Positions 1-8,571 are shown, numbered from the stretch's first letter. The stretch is 64,000 nt of DNA from Antrihabitans stalactiti (GCF_012932915.1 NZ_VCQU01000017.1:1-64000); one strand, 5' to 3'. Translations and numbers: made by a program. Notes: generated by a model not told the origin, from the letters alone.

Positions 1-1
1 C

Positions 2-133
2 ACCAAGATCCGGTTGATCACGCGACGCGGCTTCGGGTTTCACACCCCCGAAGCCGTCGTCGCGCTGGCGATGCTCAGCCTCGGCGGTTCCCGACCCCAG
101 CTACCCGGCAGAGACCCACGGATGAGTCAGTAG
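2..133 (+). CDS. ISL3-family transposase, C-terminal end only (partial)
   Basis: An open frame enters from the left edge and ends at TAG 131-133. The 43 visible residues include TKIRLITRRGFGFHTPEA and ALAMLSLGG, which match the typical C-terminal end of ISL3-family (DDE) transposases. Only the tail is present, so it cannot be judged whether the element is intact. No terminal inverted repeat typical of an IS end is seen downstream; instead a family A palindrome begins directly at the stop codon. It could be an insertion-sequence remnant. Confidence 0.75.
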   Translation, partial: TKIRLITRRGFGFHTPEAVVALAMLSLGGSRPQLPGRDPRMSQ

Positions 134-175
134 AGCCTCTTTTAGGAGTCCCTGGACTCCTGAAAGACTCACGAG
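130..175. repeat. Family A palindromic repeat, copy 1
   Basis: The right arm ACTCCTGAAAGACTCACGAG (156-175) pairs with a left arm (130-149) whose outer part is degenerate; only its inner part, CTTTTAGGAGT, matches the family. The loop is CCCTGG. The copy lies between the transposase stop and the stop of the convergent DUF4873 gene, which begins at the next base (176). This is the most diverged of the seven copies. A bidirectional terminator or a dispersed REP-like element are both possible. Confidence 0.8.
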
Positions 176-511
176 CTATTCGACCTCGCTCAGCTCGGTG
201 GGCACGTGGTAAGGGGGAGTGCTCTTGCCGATGATGCGGTACCGATTCCATGGATCCGGGTCGCCGAGATAGGCAGGCCGTGCGCTGTGCTCGGTGCGGA
301 TCGTGGCTTTCGTGCGCTGCTCGCCGGCCAGTATCTCGGTCAGCGCGTCGTTGGGTTCGATGCGACCGATCCAGCGGTAGATGCCGTCGATCGGCTCCCG
401 ATATCCCTTGATTTCGACCTGCGCAGGTATCTCGGTGCCGCGGACGATGATCGTCGCGGGGCCGATGTAATCGGAACCTTCGTGCGGGCTGTGGGCGAAG
501 GCGCTGCTCAT
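176..511 (-). CDS. DUF4873 domain-containing protein
   Basis: 111 aa, no known catalytic function. The start at 511 is chosen because AGGAGGA lies just upstream; an upstream in-frame ATG at 562 has no such site. The sequence (YIGPATIIVRGTEIPAQVEIKG, then YRWIGRI) resembles DUF4873, a small beta-rich domain found alone or fused to flavin monooxygenases in actinobacteria. It is transcribed away from the diiron/BVMO operon starting at 655 and shares the 143-bp intergenic region with it. That fits a role linked to the operon, but this is inference. Confidence 0.7.
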   Translation of the reverse strand: MSSAFAHSPHEGSDYIGPATIIVRGTEIPAQVEIKGYREPIDGIYRWIGRIEPNDALTEILAGEQRTKATIRTEHSARPAYLGDPDPWNRYRIIGKSTPPYHVPTELSEVE

Positions 512-549
512 GGGTCCTCCTCTTGTCGCCACCTTTGACGTCATCTTTG

Positions 550-620
550 TTGTCATTGACAAGGTCGGTGGCCTCGATCACACTCTGAACAGTACACGGA
601 ACCGGCGGTATGAGATACCG
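550..620. promoter_or_regulatory. Divergent control region with two short palindromes
   Basis: Two perfect inverted repeats lie between the DUF4873 gene and the oxygenase operon: TTGTCA-T-TGACAA at 550-562 and CGGTAT-GAG-ATACCG at 606-620. The second ends 34 bases before the ATG at 655. Palindromes of this size are typical of TetR-family operators, and the operon ends with a TetR gene (7841). No promoter can be assigned with confidence. Operator function is inferred only from symmetry and position. Confidence 0.45.
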
Positions 621-654
621 ATAGTTCGAGACGTACTGCGAAGGGAGTTGGACA

Positions 655-1659
655 ATGGAGTCCGACAGCGAAGCTAGGTTTCACCGGCCGACTACGACCA
701 CGGGCGCCAGAGTTGTGCACCGTCGCGGCGTCGGCGAACGACAGAAGACCGCCCAGCGTTTGTTGTTCGCGGCAGCAGAAGCGAGCTACGACGGTGAGTT
801 GGACATCAACTGGGATGCGCCCATCGAGCCAGGGAAATACTGGCTGCCACCGCATCTGGTGTCGGTATACGGCACTCGGCTCTGGGATTCGCTGACCGAG
901 CAGCAAAAAACCGAACTGGGCAAACACGAGTTGGTCAACATTCTCACGCTCGGTGTCTATGCCGAGTGCGCGCTGTCGATGCTCATGTTCCGCGACATCG
1001 CGGAAGCCGACGGATTAGCCGACGACAGTTCACGATTCGGCCTCGCAGCGATCAACGAGGACACTCGCAACGCGACAATGTTCGGGCGGCTGATCAACAA
1101 GGCGGACCTCCCGCCCTACAAACGCCCGCGTGCCGTCGGCCTGCTGTCGCGGTTGGTGATGTTCGCGCCGACAGGCCCCGCAGGGCGGGCAACGATGCTG
1201 CTGGTCGAAGAGGCCATGCATCGCCTCGTCGTGGAGCTTGCTGTCGATCCCGACATTCAGCCACATGTACGGCAGCTCATGAAGATTCACGCGCTCGCCG
1301 GCGATCGTCACATCGAATTCGCGCGAGCCGAGGTGCAGCGCACCATCGCCGAACGCAACGCAATCGCCAACGCTATTCATTCGATTGCGGCAGCCGCCGT
1401 TGCGGCGTCGATCTATCCGCTGTTGATCAATCCCGAGGCCTACAGCGCCGTCGGCATCAACCCGGTCCGCGGGTTGCTCGCGGCATTCCTCAGCGACCAG
1501 TACGCGACGCAAGCGCGTGCGGTCACGAATTCGTTTGTGCATTTCGGCTCACGCGTCGGGCTGTTCGGCGGCGTGAGCGGCGAGATGGCGAAAGCCGTTC
1601 TGCGCCTCGGCCGAGTGTGGCCACCGCAACAGCAACGCGAGATGATTGGAGCTCGATAG
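655..1659 (+). CDS. AurF-like diiron oxygenase paralog with a degenerate metal site
   Basis: 334 aa, in the AurF/p-aminobenzoate N-oxygenase-like diiron family. GGGAG precedes the ATG. It is clearly a paralog of the next gene (both contain SYDGELDINWDAPI and QPHVRQLMKIH), but metal-ligand positions are changed. The EETRH motif of the neighbour is E135-D-T-R-N139 here, and H-x3-E-x2-H becomes H212-x3-G216-x2-H219. The ligand-type residues E104 and E185/E186 remain. The family uses an oxo-bridged diiron centre held by Glu and His, so this copy probably cannot bind iron normally. It may be a structural or regulatory partner of the intact copy, which starts 2 bases after its stop. The long conserved frame argues against a pseudogene. 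Confidence 0.8.
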   Translation: MESDSEARFHRPTTTTGARVVHRRGVGERQKTAQRLLFAAAEASYDGELDINWDAPIEPGKYWLPPHLVSVYGTRLWDSLTEQQKTELGKHELVNILTLGVYAECALSMLMFRDIAEADGLADDSSRFGLAAINEDTRNATMFGRLINKADLPPYKRPRAVGLLSRLVMFAPTGPAGRATMLLVEEAMHRLVVELAVDPDIQPHVRQLMKIHALAGDRHIEFARAEVQRTIAERNAIANAIHSIAAAAVAASIYPLLINPEAYSAVGINPVRGLLAAFLSDQYATQARAVTNSFVHFGSRVGLFGGVSGEMAKAVLRLGRVWPPQQQREMIGAR

Positions 1660-1661
1660 CA

Positions 1662-2639
1662 ATGACTTCTGTAGTAACGACCGCCGGTGCCTCGACCACG
1701 CGGGGACACAACGTCGGTGACCGCCAAAAGACCGCTCAACGGCTGCTCCGTTCGACCGCGGACCGCTCCTACGACGGCGAACTGGACATCAACTGGGACG
1801 CGCCGATCGACCCGGAAAAGAAGTGGATGTCCGAACATCGCCAAACCCTGTACGGCACAAAGCTTTGGGACAAGCTGACTCCCGAACAGCGCAACGAACT
1901 CGGAAAGCACGAAGTGGTCAGTGTGCTCAGCTTTGGCATCCTCGCCGAGGTCGGGCTGAGCGGCATGCTGTTGCGCACCGTCCTGGAGAGCGACGGCCTC
2001 GTCGACGACCACTGCCGCTATGCCCTTGCCGAAATAGGCGAAGAGACAAGACATTCGACGATGTTCAGCCGACTGATCAACAAGTCGGGGCTGGCGCCGT
2101 ACACGGCCCCGAAATTCAGCCGCTCGATTCTGCGGCTGACCGGCCTCATACCGATCGGGCCCTCGGCGTATGCGGGGACGCTGCTCATCGAGGAAGTCCT
2201 CGACCGGCTGCAACGCGAAATGATGAACGATCCCGAGGTGCAGCCGCACGTGCGTCAGCTGATGAAGATCCACGTCCTCGAGGAAGCGCGCCACATCACC
2301 TATGCCCGTGAGGAATTGGTGCGCAGCATCGCCGCGCGAGGTAAGGCGTCCAACGCATTTCACCGTGGCGTCTTCGCCGTGATGGTGCTCGGCGTCTTCC
2401 CGGTACTGATCAATCCGAAGGTCTATCGGTCGGTCGGCATCGGGGCCCTGGAAGGTCTCATCGCCGCACAGACCAGCCCTCAGTACAAGCGAAACACCGT
2501 GTTTGCGGGCGAGCCGTTGCTGCGGTTCGCGCACGAGGCCGGCTTCATCAAAGGTGCGATCAGCACGCGAATTCTGCGGTTGGCGCGTGCCTTGCCAGAC
2601 GACATCTTCGAGGAACTCACCGGAAAGCGCAGCGCATGA
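1662..2639 (+). CDS. AurF-like diiron oxygenase
   Basis: 325 aa, AurF-type diiron oxygenase family (N-oxygenases and related O2-activating enzymes). The expected ligand set is visible: E96, E127/E128 with H131 (EETRH), E177/E178, then H204, E208 and H211 in HVLEEARH. The start at 1662 directly follows the upstream paralog's stop, and the alignment of the two N-termini supports it. Its last four bases overlap the BVMO gene (ATGA). The likely electron source is the [2Fe-2S] reductase at 4978. The substrate cannot be read from the sequence; a lipid, fatty acid or sterol-like compound is a guess from the neighbours. Confidence 0.8.
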   Translation: MTSVVTTAGASTTRGHNVGDRQKTAQRLLRSTADRSYDGELDINWDAPIDPEKKWMSEHRQTLYGTKLWDKLTPEQRNELGKHEVVSVLSFGILAEVGLSGMLLRTVLESDGLVDDHCRYALAEIGEETRHSTMFSRLINKSGLAPYTAPKFSRSILRLTGLIPIGPSAYAGTLLIEEVLDRLQREMMNDPEVQPHVRQLMKIHVLEEARHITYAREELVRSIAARGKASNAFHRGVFAVMVLGVFPVLINPKVYRSVGIGALEGLIAAQTSPQYKRNTVFAGEPLLRFAHEAGFIKGAISTRILRLARALPDDIFEELTGKRSA

Positions 2640-4123
2640 CATCAACCGAGCCCATCCATACTCGAGTCCTCATCGTCGGCAGCGGATTCTCCGGCCTCGG
2701 CATGGGAATTGCCCTCAAGAAGGACGGCCGGGACGACTTCATCATCCTCGAGAAGGCCACTGAGGTCGGTGGTACGTGGCGAGACAACACTTACCCCGGC
2801 GCCGCGTGCGACGTGCCGACGCACCTCTACTCGTATTCGTTCGAGCCTCGAAGCAAGTGGAAGTCGCTGTTCTCATATCAGCCGGAGATTTTCGACTACC
2901 TCAAAGAGGTCACCGACAAGTACGGGTTGCGTCCGCACATCACGTTCGGCAAGACGCTCGTCCGCGGGTACTGGGACGAAGCGGAAGCCCGGTGGCACGC
3001 GTTCGCCGACGACGGACAGGAATACGTCGCCCAGTTCATCGTGTCGGCGATCGGCGCACTCCACATTCCGAGCATTCCGCACCTCGACGGCATCGAGAAT
3101 TTCGAGGGCGTCGCGTTCCATTCGGCGCAGTGGAATCACGACTACGACCTTGCGGGCAAGCGGGTAGCCGTCATCGGAACCGGCGCCAGCGCAATTCAAT
3201 TCGTCCCCGAGATCGTTGGCAAGGTCGGTAGTTTGCAGGTCTACCAGCGCACGGCGCCGTGGGTCCTCCCGCGCGAGAACATCGCCTTCCCAGCAGGTCT
3301 GAAAGCCGCGTTCGAATATGTGCCAGGTCTGCGTCGAGCGTTCCGCAACGGCATCTATTGGGGTGCCGAGGGCGGCGCATACGCCATGAACAAGCGGCCG
3401 AATCTGTTGCGCGGCCTCGAATTGATCGGAAAGCGTCACATCCGCAATCAGATCGCGGACCGACAATTGCGTGCGAAGGTCACCCCCGACTATCGAGCAG
3501 GTTGCAAGCGACTCCTCGGCTCGAACACCTACTACAAGGCGATCGCGAATCCGAAGACCGAACTTGTCACCGAACGCATCGCACGGGTCACGGCGGACAG
3601 CATCATCACTGCTGACGGCGTAGAGCGCAAGGTCGACGCAATCATCTACGGCACCGGCTTCCACGTCACGGATTCGTTCGAGCACCTGAGCATCAAGGGC
3701 CGCGACGGCGAGGACCTCGTCGATCGGTGGGCCCAGGAAGGCATGCAGGCGCACCGCGGAATCACCGTCGCCAATGTGCCCAACGCGTTCTTTCTGCTCG
3801 GTCCGAACACCGGACTCGGCCACAACTCGATCGTCTTCATGATCGAATCCCAGATCCGCTACGTCGTCGAGGCACTGCGGCTGGTCGATGCCAAGCGCGC
3901 GAAAGCAATTGCCCCGCGTCGCGACGTGCAGGACCGTTTCAACGCCGAGCTGCAACGGAAGCTGGCAGGCTCGGTGTGGAACTCGGGTGGCTGCTCGAGT
4001 TGGTACCTCGACGAGCACGGCAACAACCGGACGCTGTGGGCCGGCTTCACCTGGGAGTACTGGCGCGACACTCGCAGGATCAAACCCGAAGAATACGAGC
4101 TGATAGGAACCACGAAGCCATGA
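2636..4123 (+). CDS. Flavin-containing Baeyer-Villiger monooxygenase
   Basis: 495 aa. The N-terminal FAD motif GSGFSG (15-20) is followed by the BVMO fingerprint F156-x-G-x3-H162-x3-W166 and a second Rossmann motif GTGAS, presumably for NADPH. These enzymes insert one oxygen of O2 next to a ketone to form an ester or lactone. The start codon overlaps the preceding stop (ATGA), and the stop overlaps the next start in the same way, so the operon is translationally coupled. It would act after, or on the product of, the diiron oxygenase or the SDR. The ketone substrate is unknown. Confidence 0.88.
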   Translation: MTSTEPIHTRVLIVGSGFSGLGMGIALKKDGRDDFIILEKATEVGGTWRDNTYPGAACDVPTHLYSYSFEPRSKWKSLFSYQPEIFDYLKEVTDKYGLRPHITFGKTLVRGYWDEAEARWHAFADDGQEYVAQFIVSAIGALHIPSIPHLDGIENFEGVAFHSAQWNHDYDLAGKRVAVIGTGASAIQFVPEIVGKVGSLQVYQRTAPWVLPRENIAFPAGLKAAFEYVPGLRRAFRNGIYWGAEGGAYAMNKRPNLLRGLELIGKRHIRNQIADRQLRAKVTPDYRAGCKRLLGSNTYYKAIANPKTELVTERIARVTADSIITADGVERKVDAIIYGTGFHVTDSFEHLSIKGRDGEDLVDRWAQEGMQAHRGITVANVPNAFFLLGPNTGLGHNSIVFMIESQIRYVVEALRLVDAKRAKAIAPRRDVQDRFNAELQRKLAGSVWNSGGCSSWYLDEHGNNRTLWAGFTWEYWRDTRRIKPEEYELIGTTKP

Positions 4124-4968
4124 AGGACTTCAAAGACAAAGTCGCCGTCATCACGGGGGCAGGGTCGGGCATCGGCCGCGCACTCGCGCTGAATCTCGCG
4201 GAGCGTGGAACGAGGTTGGCGCTCTCCGATGTCGACACGACCGCCGTCGCCGATACCGCCGGGCGGTGCGAGAAGCTGGGCGTCAAGGCGCTTCCGTACA
4301 ACTTGGATGTCGCCGATCGCGCTGCGGTCTACGCCCACGCCGAGGACGTCCGCGCCGAATTCGGTGGCGTCAACCTGGTGTTCAACAACGCCGGTGTCGC
4401 GTTGAGTGCCGATGTCATCGACATGACCTGGGAAGACTTCGACTGGCTGATGAACATCGACTTCTGGGGAGTTGCCCACGGCACCAAGGCTTTTTTGCCG
4501 GACCTGATCGCCTCGGGCGACGGACACGTGGTGAACATCTCCTCGGTGTTCGGGCTGATGGGCATTCCGTCGCAAAGTGCCTACAACGCAGCGAAATTCG
4601 CGGTCCGCGGGTTTACGGAAGCGCTTCGGCAGGAAATGAAGATCGCTCGGTATCCCGTCGGCGTCACGTGTGTACACCCCGGCGGGATCAAGACAAACAT
4701 CGCCGTCAATGCACGAGGTATCAAGGAGACCAACGACATCGAGAAGGTGCGCGAGGGTTTCGAGCTGATTGCGCTCACCCGGCCGAGCTCTGCCGCCAAG
4801 ATCATTCTGAAAGGCGTGGAGAAGAACAAGGCTCGTGTGCTGATCGGTCCGGATGCGCGGGGCTTCGATCTGATCCCGCGCGTCGTCGGTCCGCGCTATC
4901 AGGATCTCAGCGCGCCCATCGCCCGCGTCGGGCTCAAAGCAGCCGAGCGGTTCGGCTTCGACCTATAG
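4120..4968 (+). CDS. Short-chain dehydrogenase/reductase
   Basis: 282 aa, classical SDR. The cofactor motif TGAGSGIG is near the N-terminus, NNAG follows in the middle, and the active site has Ser in NISSVFG with Tyr and Lys in SAYNAAK. Such enzymes interconvert alcohols and ketones with NAD(P)H. The start overlaps the BVMO stop by four bases. Making or removing the ketone handled by the BVMO is the simplest role. A longer reading frame upstream in this phase overlaps the BVMO gene and is not used. Confidence 0.87.
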   Translation: MKDFKDKVAVITGAGSGIGRALALNLAERGTRLALSDVDTTAVADTAGRCEKLGVKALPYNLDVADRAAVYAHAEDVRAEFGGVNLVFNNAGVALSADVIDMTWEDFDWLMNIDFWGVAHGTKAFLPDLIASGDGHVVNISSVFGLMGIPSQSAYNAAKFAVRGFTEALRQEMKIARYPVGVTCVHPGGIKTNIAVNARGIKETNDIEKVREGFELIALTRPSSAAKIILKGVEKNKARVLIGPDARGFDLIPRVVGPRYQDLSAPIARVGLKAAERFGFDL

Positions 4969-4977
4969 GGGAGTGCG

Positions 4978-6024
4978 ATGGCCGAAACGGCGAACACCCA
5001 TGTCCACAACCTCGAGGTCGTCGAGGTGATCAAGGAGACCGACGACGCCATGTCGGTGGTCTTCGAGGTGCCCGAGCACCTCGTGCACAAGTTCCGGTAC
5101 CAGCCGGGGCAGTTTCTGACACTGCGAATTCCCAGTGCGACAACAGGATCGGTCGCTCGGTGCTATTCACTGTCGAGCTCACCGCATCTGGACGACGATC
5201 TTATCGTGACGGTCAAGCGGACATTCGACGGCTACGCGTCCAACTGGATCTGTGACAACGTGGCCGTCGGGACCCGAATGACGGTGTTGTCGCCTTCGGG
5301 AGTGTTCGTCCCGAAGTCGTTGGACGCCGACCTGCTCTTGATCGGTGCGGGAAGCGGCGTGACGCCGCTGATGTCGATCGCGAAGTCTGCCCTCGTCGGC
5401 GGAGCTGCGACCGTCTACTTGATCTACGCAAACCGGGACGAGCGCTCGGTGATCTTCGGCGCCGAGTTGGACGAGATGATGGTCGAATTCCCCGACCGAA
5501 TCATCGTCGAGCATTGGCTCGAAATCGACCGGGGTTTGCCGACCGCCGACGCGCTCGTCGATCTGGTGGCGCCCTTTCCGACCTACGACGCGTTCGTGTG
5601 CGGACCCACGCCGTTCATGGCGGTGGTGGGCGACGCGCTCGCCGCGATCGGAATGCCCGATTCGCATATCCACATCGAGCGCTACCAGTCGCTGACGGGT
5701 GATCCGTTCGCCGACATCGTGATCCCCGAGATCACCGATGGCGAAACCCCTGCCACCGCCGTCGTCGAACTCGACGGAGCGAAGGTCGAGGTCGCGTGGC
5801 CGCGGACGACGCCGCTGCTGGATGTGCTGCTCAGCAGGGGCTACGACGCTCCATACTCCTGCCGGGAAGGCGCGTGCAGTGCCTGCGCCTGTACGGTCCG
5901 AACAGGAGAAGTGCGGATGTTGCGCAACGACACACTCGTCGAGGCAGACCTGGCGATCGGTCTGACACTCGCCTGCCAGGCTGTGCCGCTGAGCGACAAT
6001 GTTGAGATTGCTTTCGACCAATGA
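4978..6024 (+). CDS. FNR-type oxygenase reductase with C-terminal [2Fe-2S] ferredoxin domain
   Basis: 348 aa. Domains in order: FAD-binding barrel with R61-C-Y-S64, NAD(P)-binding domain with GAGSGVTPLMS (about 123-133), and a plant-type ferredoxin domain with C295-x4-C300-x2-C303 and C333. This is the layout of KshB- and HmpX-type reductases that feed electrons from NAD(P)H to oxygenases or desaturases. GGGGAGTGCG precedes the ATG. In this operon it is the natural donor for the diiron oxygenase. The exact partner is inferred from position. Confidence 0.88.
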   Translation: MAETANTHVHNLEVVEVIKETDDAMSVVFEVPEHLVHKFRYQPGQFLTLRIPSATTGSVARCYSLSSSPHLDDDLIVTVKRTFDGYASNWICDNVAVGTRMTVLSPSGVFVPKSLDADLLLIGAGSGVTPLMSIAKSALVGGAATVYLIYANRDERSVIFGAELDEMMVEFPDRIIVEHWLEIDRGLPTADALVDLVAPFPTYDAFVCGPTPFMAVVGDALAAIGMPDSHIHIERYQSLTGDPFADIVIPEITDGETPATAVVELDGAKVEVAWPRTTPLLDVLLSRGYDAPYSCREGACSACACTVRTGEVRMLRNDTLVEADLAIGLTLACQAVPLSDNVEIAFDQ

Positions 6025-7835
6025 AAGAAGAGCCAACGATGACAGATACCAAGGCCCCGGGCCGCGTAGCCAAGACGGTCGCGCCGCCGGTCGAGCGATT
6101 CGTGCGCAACGGTGACATCGAGATTGCCGTCTACGAGCAGGGCAAGCTCGACGGCGAGACGATCATCCTCGTACACGGCTGGCCCGACACCCACCGGCTG
6201 TGGGACGGGGTGCTGCCGTATCTGGTCGAGCGTTTCCATGTCGTCTCCTACGACACCCGCGGGCACGGCAAGACGACAAATCCGAAGGACTACAAGGCAT
6301 TCGGCCTTGCCGAACTTGCGACCGATTTCTTTGCTGTAGCGAACGCGGTCAGCCCCGTCAGCCCGGTCCACGTGCTCGCGCACGACTGGGGCGGAATCTC
6401 GCTGTGGGAGGCGGTATGTGAACCGGACGCGGAGCGGCGCATCGCGTCGTTCACGTCGGTATCCGGCCCGAATATCGACCACGTGGGTCAGTGGATGAAA
6501 AAGCGCATCTCGCGCCCGACACCCAAGAACGTGTGGCAACCGGTATCGCAGTTGCTGTCGTCGGGCTACACGTTCCCGTTCATGGTGCCCGGCCTGCAGA
6601 AGCTCTTCGGCATGGCCATCAACGAGAAGCTGTGGAAGCTGTTCTTGAATGTCTCGCAGGGCACGCCCGCTGACAAGGTCTATCTTGCTGACACCTTCGA
6701 ACAAGACTTCGTCAACGGGATGAAGATCTACCGCGCGAACATTCTGCAGCGTTCGGTCGGTGCGCGGGAGCGGCGGACCAAGGTTCCGGTCCAGCTGATC
6801 GTCGACTCGCAGGACGTCGCCATCCGGCCTGCCGGCTACGACGACGAAGCGCGCTGGACCGAACGGCTCTGGCGCCGCGACCTCAAGGCGGGTCACTGGT
6901 CGCCGTTCTCCCATCCGCAGGTCCTTGCTCAGGCGACGATCGAACTCATCGACGCGTTGTCCGGTGGCGAGCCCGCTCGTGGGCTGCGCCGGGCCGAGGT
7001 CGGTCGCGATCGCAAATATTTCGGCGACCAACTCCTCGTCATCACCGGCGGCGGCAGCGGTATCGGCCGCGAGACCGCTTTGGCCTTTGCGCGCGAAGGT
7101 GCGGAGGTCGTGCTGTCGGACGTCAACCTTGCGTCCGCGAAGGAGACTGCGGCACTTATCGCCGAATTCGGCGGTGTGGCACACCCGTACCAGCTTGACG
7201 TCTCCGACGAAGCGGCCGTGGAGGCCCACGCCGACGAGGTCGCCGAAAAGCATGGCGTGCCCGACATCCTGATCAACAACGCGGGGATTGGCCACGCCGG
7301 CAGATTCCTCGACACGTCGAGCGAGAGCTTCCGCAAGGTCATCGACATCAACCTGTTCGGTGTGATCAACGGTTCGCGTGCCTTCGGCCGCAAGATGGTC
7401 GAGCGCGGCGTCGGTGGGCAGATCGTCAACCTGTCGTCCATGGCGGCCTTCGGCCCGCAACAGGGCTTCAGCTCGTACGCGACCAGCAAGTCCGCAGTCT
7501 TCATGTTCTCCGATTGCCTGCGCGCGGAATTCGCCAGCGCCAATATCGGCGTCAGCACGATCTGCCCCGGAATCGTGCATACGAATATCGTTGCAACTAC
7601 AGAGTTTTCCGGTGTGAGTGCGGACGAAGAGGCGTCGAAGCAGGCGAAGTTCGACAAGCTCTACGAGAAGCGTGGGTACACGCCCGACAAGGTGGCCGAC
7701 CGAATCGTCAACGCGGTCAAGAAGAACAAGTCGATCGTTCCCGTCACGCCGGAGGCGCACATCAGCTACCACGGGAGCAGGCTTGCGCCCGCGGTCGTGC
7801 GGTTCGGTGCAGCGGCACGACAGGTCATTCAGTAG
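6021..7835 (+). CDS. ephD: EphD-like fusion: alpha/beta hydrolase plus SDR
   Basis: 604 aa if translation starts at the ATG overlapping the previous stop; an ATG at 6039 after GAAAGAAGAG is an equally good start. Residues about 30-310 are an epoxide-hydrolase-type alpha/beta hydrolase with H52-G-W-P, nucleophile D122 in HDWGG and probable catalytic H292 in GHWSPF. Residues about 335-604 are a classical SDR with TGGGSGIG, S472/S473, Y486 and K490. The two-domain layout matches mycobacterial EphD (about 590 aa), reported to affect mycolic acid composition. Here it sits in an oxygenase operon, so an epoxide or lactone/ester intermediate is plausible. The substrate is not known. Confidence 0.8.
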   Translation: MKEEPTMTDTKAPGRVAKTVAPPVERFVRNGDIEIAVYEQGKLDGETIILVHGWPDTHRLWDGVLPYLVERFHVVSYDTRGHGKTTNPKDYKAFGLAELATDFFAVANAVSPVSPVHVLAHDWGGISLWEAVCEPDAERRIASFTSVSGPNIDHVGQWMKKRISRPTPKNVWQPVSQLLSSGYTFPFMVPGLQKLFGMAINEKLWKLFLNVSQGTPADKVYLADTFEQDFVNGMKIYRANILQRSVGARERRTKVPVQLIVDSQDVAIRPAGYDDEARWTERLWRRDLKAGHWSPFSHPQVLAQATIELIDALSGGEPARGLRRAEVGRDRKYFGDQLLVITGGGSGIGRETALAFAREGAEVVLSDVNLASAKETAALIAEFGGVAHPYQLDVSDEAAVEAHADEVAEKHGVPDILINNAGIGHAGRFLDTSSESFRKVIDINLFGVINGSRAFGRKMVERGVGGQIVNLSSMAAFGPQQGFSSYATSKSAVFMFSDCLRAEFASANIGVSTICPGIVHTNIVATTEFSGVSADEEASKQAKFDKLYEKRGYTPDKVADRIVNAVKKNKSIVPVTPEAHISYHGSRLAPAVVRFGAAARQVIQ

Positions 7836-7840
7836 CGGAC

Positions 7841-8515
7841 ATGACTGCGGCGCCTACGATCGGACGCGTGTCAGGTACTCGGACAGACGCGCGTACCGAC
7901 CGTTGGCGTGAGCATCGCGCGGCGGTTCGGGAGCAGCTGCTCGACGAGACGGTGAGAGCAATCGAGCTGTTCGGTCCGGACGTGTCGGTCGACGACATCG
8001 CCAAGACGGCTGGGGTGCCGAAGCCCAAGCTCTACCGCTACTTCAGTGACAAGAGCGAGCTTTTCGATGCCGTCAGCGATCGGGTCCACGCGATGATGCT
8101 CGAGCGGATCACGCCGCATCTCGAGCTGTCGGGACCACCGCGGGATGCCATTCGATCGGGCCTCGCCGCCTACATCGGACTCGTGGACGAGCACCCGAAT
8201 CTCTTTCGCTTTCTGGTCAATTCGCATTTCATCGACGGTCAGACGGCGATGGAGCGAATCCGTGCGGGTGGTCAGACGCTCGCCGCGATGGGTGCGGCCA
8301 CGTTGACCGCGATCATCGAAGCGGGCGGTGGCAACGCAGGGGAAGGCGTCGAGGTCGTCGTCGACGCGCTCCTCGGCGCCGTCGCGCTCGGGGTGCTGCG
8401 GTGGCTGAATTACCCGACCATCAGTGCCGACGAATTGGTCGAACAGATGCTCATCGTCGTGTGGGGCGGGCTCGCCGCGACGCTCGAGTCACGAGGCGTC
8501 GCCATCACCTCGTGA
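7841..8515 (+). CDS. TetR-family transcriptional regulator
   Basis: 224 aa. The N-terminal helix-turn-helix covers VSVDDIAKTAGVPKPKLYRY; the C-terminal half is a variable ligand-binding domain. It starts five bases after the oxygenase operon and is probably its last gene, so it may control the palindromes at 550-620. Its stop codon TGA (8513-8515) lies inside family A repeat copy 2, so the last codons (Ser-stop) come from the repeat. Confidence 0.82.
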   Translation: MTAAPTIGRVSGTRTDARTDRWREHRAAVREQLLDETVRAIELFGPDVSVDDIAKTAGVPKPKLYRYFSDKSELFDAVSDRVHAMMLERITPHLELSGPPRDAIRSGLAAYIGLVDEHPNLFRFLVNSHFIDGQTAMERIRAGGQTLAAMGAATLTAIIEAGGGNAGEGVEVVVDALLGAVALGVLRWLNYPTISADELVEQMLIVVWGGLAATLESRGVAITS

Positions 8516-8554
8516 GTCTTTTAGGAGTCCAGAGACTCCTAAAAGACTCACGAG
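8509..8554. repeat. Family A palindromic repeat, copy 2 (perfect stem)
   Basis: A perfect 20-bp inverted repeat: CTCGTGAGTCTTTTAGGAGT, loop CCAGAG, then the exact complement. It contains the stop codon of the TetR gene and ends 18 bases before the proposed GTG start of the exporter gene. A strong stem between tandem genes could end transcription or stabilise the upstream 3' end. Confidence 0.92.
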
Positions 8555-8571
8555 CGTGTAAGTCTGTTGTC

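Noticed and set aside
1440-2645. 401-codon minus-strand frame opposite the AurF-like gene
   Set aside because: Shadow of the plus-strand diiron oxygenase; it has no recognisable motif or ribosome site.
5841-7772. 643-codon open frame on the minus strand
   Set aside because: It is antisense to the EphD-like gene. The plus-strand product has full domain motifs, and the antisense translation shows only Arg/Asp/Val-rich sequence typical of high-GC shadows.
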